A DNA stretch of 64,000 nucleotides from CAZTAK01 sp964611585. Lineage in GTDB: Bacteria > Pseudomonadota > Alphaproteobacteria > SHVP01. The notes below the pieces were generated by a model. The model was not told where the DNA came from, ran no database searches, and was given only the letters and a program-made list of their open reading frames with translations. The position numbers and the translations under genes were made by a program. Positions 44,317 to 51,838 of this stretch are shown in pieces. The DNA lies in assembly GCA_964611585.1 (NCBI GenBank), contig CAZTAK010000005.1:1-64000 (forward strand). Reading direction: 5' to 3'. The stretch's first letter is position 1. Each line of letters begins with the position of its first letter.

Positions 44317-45090
44317 TTAGGGGTCGCGCCCTTCGGCTGCGGCCGCGGCGTCGAGCATGATGTGAAACATATCCTCTTTGAGAACCACGGGCTGCGGGTA
44401 AGCCTTGCGGCTGTGACTCAGCCCAAGACCAAGCACCGCCTCGGCGATCTTGTAGGACAGCGGCCCCGGATTGATGATCGGCACCGGCAGGCGTTCGCGT
44501 AAATAGGCGTGGCTTTCGTGCATGGTGGTGGATCCGAGGCAAATGACATCGGCGCCGTCTTCCTCGACGGCCTGCATCGCCGCCGCCAGCAAACGGGGCA
44601 AGATCTCATCTTCCTTGCCGGCCAAAAGGTTGCGGCTGTCGGGCGCGACGCCGATGGTCCGGATCGAGGCGCAGTGGCCGGCAAGGCCGAGTTCGGAGAG
44701 CGTCTTGGTGTAGAGACCGCGCCAGCCGTCCCACATCGTCAAGATCGAAAACCGGTTGCCAAGCATCAGTGCCGTTAGCATCGAGATCCGACCCGGGCCG
44801 ATCACCGGAATGTCGAGTACCGACCGCAATCCGCTGACGCCCGAATCGCTCATGGTATCGATGCACACGGCATCGTAACCCTCGCGTTCGGCGTCGAGAC
44901 CCGCCTCCATCATCCCGGCATCCGCCAATATGTAATCGTGATGGCTGACATAATTGCTGGGCGCCGCTTTCACGGTGCGGTAGTGGAACTCGATATCGGG
45001 GCCGAAGCGCGCCGATTTTTGCTGCGCCTCGCGCTGGGCGAGATTCTTTTCGTTCAGCGGGAAGGGTACCAGGACGAGGACTTTGGGCAT
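44317..45090 (-). CDS. Asp/Glu/hydantoin racemase-family protein, paralog
   Basis: A 257-residue protein with the same landmarks as its neighbour: PKVLVLVPFPLNEKN, AVCIDTMSDSGVSGL and DVICLGSTTMHESHAY, each with a Cys in the catalytic position. ATG 45090 is used. It is followed by the second copy 35 bases downstream. A zinc-ribbon protein lies just upstream on the same strand. Tandem racemases suggest a hydantoin, malonate or tartrate-type pathway; this is inference. Confidence 0.87.
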   Translation of the reverse strand: MPKVLVLVPFPLNEKNLAQREAQQKSARFGPDIEFHYRTVKAAPSNYVSHHDYILADAGMMEAGLDAEREGYDAVCIDTMSDSGVSGLRSVLDIPVIGPGRISMLTALMLGNRFSILTMWDGWRGLYTKTLSELGLAGHCASIRTIGVAPDSRNLLAGKEDEILPRLLAAAMQAVEEDGADVICLGSTTMHESHAYLRERLPVPIINPGPLSYKIAEAVLGLGLSHSRKAYPQPVVLKEDMFHIMLDAAAAAEGRDP

Positions 45091-45116
45091 GTCGGTTTCG
45101 GATCCAGTATCCGTTG

Positions 45117-45320
45117 TCAGGCGAGAACGATGCGCCGCGCGGCCGCAGGCACGAATTCCGCATGGCATTGCGGGCAGTGCAATTCGACTGATTCCCGCGC
45201 GATTAGATCGACTGTGGTGTGGAACCAGTTACCACAAGTGTCGCATTCGATCCACGTGGAGTTGCCGCGCTTTTCGCCCGCGGGCGAAGGGTCGGGCAAT
45301 TTGACGATGTTGCCGGGCAT
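45117..45320 (-). CDS. small zinc-ribbon protein
   Basis: A 67-residue protein with two CxxC pairs: ECDTCGNW and LHCPQCHAEF, separated by about 17 residues. That is a typical zinc ribbon. ATG 45320 has GGAGGC five bases upstream, and the alternative start at 45344 is less likely. It is upstream of the racemase pair on the same strand, about 27 bases before. The role is not known; small zinc ribbons can be regulators or accessory subunits. Confidence 0.6.
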   Translation of the reverse strand: MPGNIVKLPDPSPAGEKRGNSTWIECDTCGNWFHTTVDLIARESVELHCPQCHAEFVPAAARRIVLA

Positions 45321-45469
45321 GGCGCCTCCTGGATCGTCGGCCACGGCGACAGGTCGATGGCTGCGAGCCGGTCGCGGGCGCGGCGCGCCTGGCTCCTCGG
45401 AGGGGGTGAGGGTTGCGTCGATCCCTGCCTTCGAACCGGTGCGTGCCGCGCGCTAGACTCGGGTCCATG

Positions 45470-45872
45470 TTCGAGGCCGAGAGCCCGCCGACGATAATCG
45501 AATCCCGCTCCCCCATCACCCGCCTCGCCTTCCTCGACGATCTCCTGAACCGGGGCGTCGCCGCGCGTGACGACGACCGGCTCCACCGGGGCCGCGGTGC
45601 GGGCGGCATGGGCACGGGCAAAGTCGCGATGATCGGCGACCCCGAGCGCGCGCCGTGATCGCGCGGCTCGCGGCCGGGTTGGTGACGACGGGCATTCCTG
45701 CGGGTTCGCCGTTGGCCAGAACCGGCCGGTCGATCTGGACGATCGGACTGCGCCGTGCGGCAGAGCGCGCGTACTTAAGCGCGGTGATGTCCTGAACCAC
45801 CGACACCGGCCCGTCCGGGCGCTAGATGCTGGCCGATTCCTCGGCGAGAAAGCTGCGCAGATCGATCGTCAT
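45470..45872 (-). pseudogene. UbiD-family decarboxylase N-terminal remnant with in-frame TAG and frameshift
   Basis: The minus strand from ATG 45872 reads MTIDLRSFLAEESASI, then a TAG at 45822-45824, then RPDGPVSVVQDITAL, ARRSPIVQIDRP and NGEPAGMPVVTNPAASRAIT. A shift of frame near 45650 then gives ALGVADHRDFARAHAAR and APVEPVVVTRGDAPVQEIVE. These words match the N-terminal domain of UbiD prenyl-FMN decarboxylases (DLRSFL, IDRPV, MPVV-N, ALGV, PVQE). Only about 130 residues survive; the catalytic C-terminal part is missing. It is a decayed decarboxylase, useful as a fossil of aromatic-acid metabolism. Confidence 0.6.
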
Positions 45873-46038
45873 TGGTGGGCAGCAACCCATTGAAAAGAGG
45901 CGCTATTGTTGTCGCTGTGCGGATTGCTGGAAAGACGCGCAAGGTCCAGGCCGCTATTGTCACCCTCGGGTCAAACCGATACCTTGGGCGCATAGAACAC
46001 GCCCCGAACCGCGGGCGGCAGAACAATGGGAGACTAGG

Positions 46039-46899
46039 ATGGGCGGCACAATCGACATCGTCTGCAATCTCTATACTCCGCGCGAGGTGCGTCTCGGGCA
46101 GACCGGCATCGACGACACCTTCAAGAAACAAATCCGGATGAGCGCGCAGATGCGCAAGGGTACGACAATCATCCGGTATCTGAAAAAAATGGATGCCGCA
46201 GGCATTGAACACTCGCTGTTGATCGCCGTGCGGGCGGGCGACTTGCGGGTGAAGGGGTCGTTCGAAATTCCCTATAAGCGCGTCTACGATATCTGCCGCA
46301 AATATCCCGACCGGTTTTCGGGCCTCGCCGGGGTTGATCCGACGCTAGGCGTCGAGCAGCTCTACGATCTCGATCAGGCGGTCGAGGAATACGGCTTCGT
46401 CGGTGCACATTTCTATCCGCACTGGTTTGATATGCGTCCCGACGCGGCGCAGGTCTATCCGATCTATGCGCGCTGCGTCGAACATGACATCCCGATCATG
46501 ATGCAGGTCGGCCACAATCTGATCTATCAGCGCGACCGGCGGCTGCCCAGTGTGGGGCACCCGATCTATCTCGATCGGGTCGCGATCGATTTTCCCGACC
46601 TCCGTCTGATAGGCATCCACCTTGGCGTGCCGTGGACCGACGAAATGATTTCGATGGCCTGGAAGCACCAAAATATCTTCATCGGTGGCGACGCCTATGC
46701 GCCTAAACATTGGCCCAAACAGATGGTGCATTACGCCAATTCCTACGGGCAGGACAAATTCCTGTTCGGTACCGACTGGCCGGTCATCGACCCCGAGCGC
46801 GCGGTTCGGGAGGTTGACGAGTTGGGCTTCCGGCCCAAGGCAAAAAACAAGGTTATGCGGGAAAACGCGTTACGTATATTCAAAGACATTCCGCGCTAA
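46039..46899 (+). CDS. amidohydrolase-family protein (COG2159 type)
   Basis: A 286-residue TIM-barrel protein. It has KYPDRFSGLAGVDP, a GAHFYPHWFD segment, the metal/catalytic region IGIHLGVPWTDEMISMAWKH and GTDWPVIDPERA with the C-terminal active-site Asp. This matches the amidohydrolase-2 (ACMSD/ICL-like) group, which decarboxylates or hydrolyses small aromatic acids. ATG 46039 has GGGAG upstream. The next two genes (isochorismatase-type, CoA ligase) are co-directional 35 bases or less apart, so one operon is likely. Confidence 0.88.
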   Translation: MGGTIDIVCNLYTPREVRLGQTGIDDTFKKQIRMSAQMRKGTTIIRYLKKMDAAGIEHSLLIAVRAGDLRVKGSFEIPYKRVYDICRKYPDRFSGLAGVDPTLGVEQLYDLDQAVEEYGFVGAHFYPHWFDMRPDAAQVYPIYARCVEHDIPIMMQVGHNLIYQRDRRLPSVGHPIYLDRVAIDFPDLRLIGIHLGVPWTDEMISMAWKHQNIFIGGDAYAPKHWPKQMVHYANSYGQDKFLFGTDWPVIDPERAVREVDELGFRPKAKNKVMRENALRIFKDIPR

Positions 46900-46934
46900 A
46901 GAAACGGCGCAGGAACTTCGGAAAGGGAAGGACA

Positions 46935-47558
46935 ATGGAACTCGGCAAAGAGCGTACGGCATTGATTGTCGTTGATATGCAAAACGGGTTTTGCACGCAT
47001 GAGGGTTCGATGGCAAAACTCGGGTTCGACGTGGACCGCCTGATGGCCGCAATCCCCGGGTGCGAACGGCTGGCCGCCGCCGCCCGGGAGGCGGGCGTTC
47101 GCGTCATCTATACCCAGTACGTTTATCAGGATGGCGTCGCGGATGGCGGCGTCGTGGTGGACGAGATTTTTCCGGCCCTGCGCGATGTCAATCTGTGTGT
47201 CGAGGGCACATGGGATGCGGAGATTATCGAATCTATGAAGCCGCAAAAGGGTGATTTCATCGTCAAGAAGAACCGGCCCAGCGCCTTCTATTCCACCAGC
47301 CTCGAATCCTATTTGCGTTCGACAAAGGTGGAAAACGTAGTGATCTGCGGCGTGACGACGAACATGTGCGTTGAGACCACGGCACGCGACGCTTCGCAAC
47401 GGGATTACCGCACTTTCGTCGTATCCGATGCGACCGGCGAAGTGGAACAGGACCGCTACGATGTCGCGCTCAAATCGCTCGGATTTCTGTTCGCCCGGGT
47501 GATGACGGTCAACGAAGTCCTCGATTCCTGGGGTGTCGAACTCAGCAATGTCGCCTGA
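46935..47558 (+). CDS. isochorismatase-type cysteine hydrolase
   Basis: A 207-residue hydrolase. The Asp-Lys-Cys triad is visible: Asp14 in VVDMQNGF, Lys in the VKKNRPSAF region, and Cys in GVTTNMCVETT. This family cleaves amides or ureas, for example N-carbamoyl compounds, biuret or isochorismate. ATG 46935 has GGAAAGGG upstream. It lies in an operon with an amidohydrolase and a CoA ligase, so the substrate is likely an amide feeding an acyl-CoA. The CoA-ligase start overlaps its 3' end. Confidence 0.9.
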   Translation: MELGKERTALIVVDMQNGFCTHEGSMAKLGFDVDRLMAAIPGCERLAAAAREAGVRVIYTQYVYQDGVADGGVVVDEIFPALRDVNLCVEGTWDAEIIESMKPQKGDFIVKKNRPSAFYSTSLESYLRSTKVENVVICGVTTNMCVETTARDASQRDYRTFVVSDATGEVEQDRYDVALKSLGFLFARVMTVNEVLDSWGVELSNVA

Positions 47559-49113
47559 GGTCGGCGTGACCGGCACCGCGAAGCGCCCACACAGCTATCT
47601 GCCGTTGACGATCGCGGGCGGCGTAGTTACCGCGCAGCGGCGGACGCCGGACAAGATTGCGCTGGCGTTGGGCAACCAGCGGCTGAGCTACACCCAACTG
47701 GTGCGGCGCTTTAACCAGATCTCTACTGCTGCCCTCGACGGCGTGGGCTTGAAAACGAACGATCACGCCGCGATATTTGCGCCCAACTGCCTCGAGTACA
47801 TCGAAATCATCTGCGGGCTTTCTTCGGCGGGGGTGGCGACCGCGACGATTCCGCCGAGCGCCAGCCTGCGCGAGGCGGCTCACATTTGCAACGACAGCCA
47901 GGCGAAAATCCTGTTCGTTCACGAACAGATGGAAGACGTTGCCCGTGCCGCCAATCTCGAAACAATCGAAACCATTGTCGTTATCGGCAAGGATTACGAC
48001 GACTGGCGCGACAAGGCCAAACCGAAGGAACCCGACGTGCCGCTAGAGGAATGGGATGTGTTCTGCATCCCCTATACCTCGGGCACGACCGGCAACCCCA
48101 AGGGGTGTTTGCTGCCTCACCGCTCGCGGACCACCGGGTTCTACAACATGGCCGTCGAGTTCGGCTGCTATTCCCCGGACGACCGCGCGCTTGGCATTGC
48201 ACCATTGTTCCACGGGGCGGGGTTCGCGTTTGCGATGGCGCCGATCTATTTCGGCGGGTTTTGCGAAATCCTTCCGAAGTACGAACCCGAACAGGTTCTG
48301 CGCCTGGTCAGCGAAATGAAGTTGACCAACATGTTCATGGTGCCGACGCACTTCCACGCGATGTTCTCGCTGGGCGAAAAGACGCTGAGCAAATACGACA
48401 CCGGTAGCTTGCGCTCGATCATTTCGAATGCAGCGGCGCTGCCGCAAGCCACAAAAGAGAAAATCGTCGGCCATTTCGGCGACAACCTGCTGAACGAAAC
48501 CTACGGCTCGACCGAAAGCGGAATCATTACCAACCTCCGGCCCGCCGACCAGTTGCGTAAAGAACGCTGCGTCGGACTTCCCTATCCCAATACCCAGGTG
48601 CGACTCCTCGACCCGAATGGCAACGACGTTCCCCGCGGCGAGGTTGGCGAGATCTACACGTTGACCACCACGCATTTCAATGGCTATTGGCAGCTACCCG
48701 AGGCGACCGCCGAAAGCTTCCGCGGCCAATGGGTGACGGTGGGCGATATGGGCCGGTTGGACGACGAGGGGTACCTCTATCTCGTCGATCGCAAGAAAGA
48801 CATGATCATCACCGGCGGCGAGAACGTCTTCCCACGCGAGATTGAGGAAATCCTGCACACCCACCCGGCGGTACTGGAGGTCGGCGTCATCGGTGTCGAG
48901 GACGACTACTGGGGCGAGGCCGTCAAGGCGGTCGTTGTCTTCCGCGAAGGCCAGTCCGTTGGCGAGGAAGAATTGATCAGCTTCTGCCGCGAATACCTCG
49001 CCAAGTACAAGATTCCAAAGACCTTCGCCATTATCGATAAACTTCCGCGCAACGCCGGCGGCAAGATTCTCAAGACGGAGTTGCGCAAGCGGGCCAAGGC
49101 GGGCGAACTCTAG
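47548..49113 (+). CDS. AMP-forming acyl-CoA ligase
   Basis: A 521-residue ANL-family ligase. The AMP motif PYTSGTTGNPKGCLLPH is near residue 170, LNETYGSTESG near 315, and GDMGRLDDEGYLYLVDRKKD, GGENVFPREIEE and GGKILKTELRK in the C-terminal lid. It activates a carboxylic acid to acyl-CoA. ATG 47548 overlaps the upstream hydrolase by 11 bases; a GTG at 47533 is also in frame. Together with the two genes upstream it forms a likely degradation module. The acid is unknown; the lack of a chain-length signature keeps this general. Confidence 0.92.
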   Translation: MSPEVGVTGTAKRPHSYLPLTIAGGVVTAQRRTPDKIALALGNQRLSYTQLVRRFNQISTAALDGVGLKTNDHAAIFAPNCLEYIEIICGLSSAGVATATIPPSASLREAAHICNDSQAKILFVHEQMEDVARAANLETIETIVVIGKDYDDWRDKAKPKEPDVPLEEWDVFCIPYTSGTTGNPKGCLLPHRSRTTGFYNMAVEFGCYSPDDRALGIAPLFHGAGFAFAMAPIYFGGFCEILPKYEPEQVLRLVSEMKLTNMFMVPTHFHAMFSLGEKTLSKYDTGSLRSIISNAAALPQATKEKIVGHFGDNLLNETYGSTESGIITNLRPADQLRKERCVGLPYPNTQVRLLDPNGNDVPRGEVGEIYTLTTTHFNGYWQLPEATAESFRGQWVTVGDMGRLDDEGYLYLVDRKKDMIITGGENVFPREIEEILHTHPAVLEVGVIGVEDDYWGEAVKAVVVFREGQSVGEEELISFCREYLAKYKIPKTFAIIDKLPRNAGGKILKTELRKRAKAGEL

Positions 49114-49153
49114 GACGGCGGGGCCAGACAAGAGCGCACCATTTCCGCACGCC

Positions 49154-50281
49154 ATGATGCCGCAAGCCAGCCACGACGAACAGGCGCGGCTCGCCTTCGT
49201 CCAGGACTTCAAAAAGCACCTGGCGCTCACCGTCATGCCCGGCAACCGTCCGATTTACGAACGTCGCGTCGAACCTGCGTTCCGGACGCGCCATGGGCGG
49301 GCGCCGTCAACGCGCCAGGAAGTCCGTGGCGAGATGCAGGGCACGCCCTATTATCAGATGTTCGGGTCGTTGCAGCGCACCAGTCAGGAAATGCTGTGGC
49401 ACGGCGTGTCGGAAACGGTGGCTCGCCAGGTTCGGGGTCTGGATGCGCGTGCAGGACCGGCGCCGCGCGAAAAACACCGCGCCACGCTCGCGCTCGATTC
49501 GGTGCTGCGGCCGCCGCGGTACATGTCGGCTGTCGACATTCATTGTATGCCGGGCGGCTATGCCGGCGAGGCGATGGGCGAGACCGCCGCCGGGGCGATC
49601 TACAATCTCGGCGTGCTCCATTATGCGATGTCGAGTCTGGGCCCCAACAACGACATGGCGGGCGGGCGCATGATTGCCGCTCTCGAATCTGGCTTCGGCG
49701 AACTGCGCCCCAAACATATTCTCGATCTCGGCTGCACCGTCGGTAACAGCACGCTGCCCTCCCGCGAGGCTTTTCCCGAGGCCGAAATTCATGCGATCGA
49801 CGTGTCGGCGCCGGTGCTGCGGTAGGCGCGGGCGCGAGCCGATTCGCTCGGGTCGCCGATCCATTTCTCGCAACAGAACGCCGAGCACACGAATTTCTCC
49901 GACGGTCATTTCGACCTGGTGGTTTCGCACATCCTGCTGCAAGAGACTTCGACTTCGGCGATTCCCAACATCATGCGCGAACGCCGCCGGCTGCTCGCGC
50001 CCGGAGGCATCACCGCCCACGCCGAAATCGGATTTTTCCAGGGGCTCGGCCCCTACGATGCCTTCATTCTCGACTGGGACACCTTCAACAACAACGAGCC
50101 TTTCTGGGGCACGCTGCGTGACATGGACCCGGTCGCGCTGATGCGCTCGGCGGGCTTTGCGGCGGAGAAGGTTTTCCAGGCCCGCGTCGCGCGCGATCCC
50201 GGTGGCGCCACGGTCTATTCGGACAACATCAAGGATTCGTCGAGCCGGAACTCTTGGTTCGTCATTGGCGCCCGGAAGTAA
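49154..50281 (+). pseudogene. class I SAM methyltransferase broken by an in-frame TAG
   Basis: One open frame of 376 codons apart from a TAG at 49823-49825 (codon 224). The first part has a long unusual N-terminus then LDLGCTVGNSTLPSREAFP (motif I). After the TAG the frame continues ARARADSLGSPIHFSQQNAE, SDGHFDLVVSHILLQE and the methyltransferase core to the end. The stop falls just after motif II (IHAIDVSAPVLR). No base is inserted or lost. ATG 49154 is the family-like start. It is the last gene of the group with the CoA ligase. Confidence 0.8.
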
Positions 50282-50284
50282 ACT

Positions 50285-51838
50285 TCAATCGGCGGCAGTC
50301 GAAATCGGTTCGCGTTGAGTTCCGGTTGCGGCCCGCGTCAGCGCCCTGTCAAGCGCCGCTCCGTCGGGATCCGCCAGCGCCGCCTCGCGCGCCGTGGCGA
50401 TTTGGCGGGCTGAACCGGCCGGGCCGATCCGCCCCGCCAAGGCATCAGCAACAATGGTATCGAACAAGCGCGTGAGGCTTCCTTTACCGTGGGCATGGGT
50501 ATCGCCGTATCCCTTGACCAGCCGCGTGCAGCGCGCGATTTCCAGTCCCAACGGCGGGTGCAATCTGGCGCCGTCGCGTACCGCCGCGAGCCAGCACTCG
50601 ATCCACGCCTGTTCATGCGAATATCGAAAACTCCGCGGTCGCCAGAACCGCAGGCCGGCAGCCGCGCGCATCAGCAAGAATCCGGTCACCGAAGACGTCT
50701 TGATGTGGAGCCCGATGTTGGTGCGCCGGTGCGGCGCCTTGTTTTCCACGCGGCGCATCACCGCCCGGCCAAGCCCACGCGGCAGGATCGAAGCGAGTTC
50801 TTCCAGCCCCGGTTTGAGATAGTCGAACACGTGAACCGGCTCACCGGGTGCCGCCTGAACCTCGGCCCGAACCTCATCGAACCGTGCACGGGAGGTCTTG
50901 ATCTGCGCCACCCGGATCACGTCCTCGTAGGCCATCCACACCGCGAGGCCACGCGCTGTCACCGTCGTCAATGGGCAACCGGCGTGCGGGTCGTCGAGGG
51001 TTACGACATCCGCCAGCCGGTCGAGAAATAGCCCGGCATAACCCGCGTTCTGGTAGCCGCACAATTGCCCAGCCGCCTCGGTAAGGATCGGGTGCAACGG
51101 TTCGGGAAACTCGCCTGCAATGCGCGCCGTCAGGGCGGCGGGCAAGGATCGGGCGGCGGGGTCCGGTTCCGGTTCCAGGGCGGCCACGGCTTCGTCCCGG
51201 GCGAGTTGGAGCCCGATGGCGAAGCCTGTCTTGTTTTCTGCCACCGCAACGCCCGTCTCCTCGATTGCCCGCGTGCAATCTTCGGCACTGACCGGAAACA
51301 CACCAGAACCGGCGATCAAGCCGAACAGCAGGGCGTTGATCCGGGCGTTTTCGCGGCCCGCCACACTTTGTAGATCGACGAGTACGGCGCGGTGCGAAAG
51401 GTCGCGCGCCGCCGCCTCGATCCGTGTCGTATCGAAGCGCCCGTCGCCCATCGCCTGTCGCTCACCGATGGCAAGTGCGCGGTGGGTCGAGCCGATCAGA
51501 TGGGTGCGGTCGGGAGTGACATAGCCCGCCTCGATCATGCGCCCGGTTTCGACCAGTTCCGAGCAGGCGACGAGGTCGAGCCCACCCGCCGCCGGGTAAA
51601 GCGAAAACACAGGCGTTGCGCTGGCGGGTGCGGTCATGAGTTCGACGTAATAGGTTGTGGCGCCGGTCCGCTGTGATGTTCCGGGAAGGGATGTTCCCTG
51701 GACCGGAAGGCCCGCGACATTTGCGGCTTCCACCAGCCATTGTGCAAGCAATCCCCCTCCTTCGCCGCCGAGGGCGCCGATCAGCATCCGAACGCACGCC
51801 GGTGCGGCCGGCGTATTCCTTTCGTCCTGGCCGGTCAT
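50285..51838 (-). CDS. long-form indolepyruvate ferredoxin oxidoreductase beta subunit (IorB-like)
   Basis: A 517-residue protein. The first about 190 residues are the IorB/POR-gamma domain (LIGALGGEGGGLLAQWLVEA, PGTSQRTGATTYYVEL) and the rest is the extra domain (DUF6537 type) found in longer bacterial versions. With IorA it oxidises aryl pyruvates to aryl-acetyl-CoA using ferredoxin. ATG 51838 overlaps the IorA stop by four bases, so the pair is coupled. The neighbouring CoA ligase and FAD oxidase give an aromatic-acid context. Confidence 0.88.
   Translation of the reverse strand: MTGQDERNTPAAPACVRMLIGALGGEGGGLLAQWLVEAANVAGLPVQGTSLPGTSQRTGATTYYVELMTAPASATPVFSLYPAAGGLDLVACSELVETGRMIEAGYVTPDRTHLIGSTHRALAIGERQAMGDGRFDTTRIEAAARDLSHRAVLVDLQSVAGRENARINALLFGLIAGSGVFPVSAEDCTRAIEETGVAVAENKTGFAIGLQLARDEAVAALEPEPDPAARSLPAALTARIAGEFPEPLHPILTEAAGQLCGYQNAGYAGLFLDRLADVVTLDDPHAGCPLTTVTARGLAVWMAYEDVIRVAQIKTSRARFDEVRAEVQAAPGEPVHVFDYLKPGLEELASILPRGLGRAVMRRVENKAPHRRTNIGLHIKTSSVTGFLLMRAAAGLRFWRPRSFRYSHEQAWIECWLAAVRDGARLHPPLGLEIARCTRLVKGYGDTHAHGKGSLTRLFDTIVADALAGRIGPAGSARQIATAREAALADPDGAALDRALTRAATGTQREPISTAAD

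Noticed and set aside
3656..49825. Stop-codon reassignment of TAG throughout the genome
   Set aside because: At least twelve ordinary genes in the window end in TAG at sensible C-termini, so TAG is a functional stop here. Limited suppression at specific sites is not excluded.
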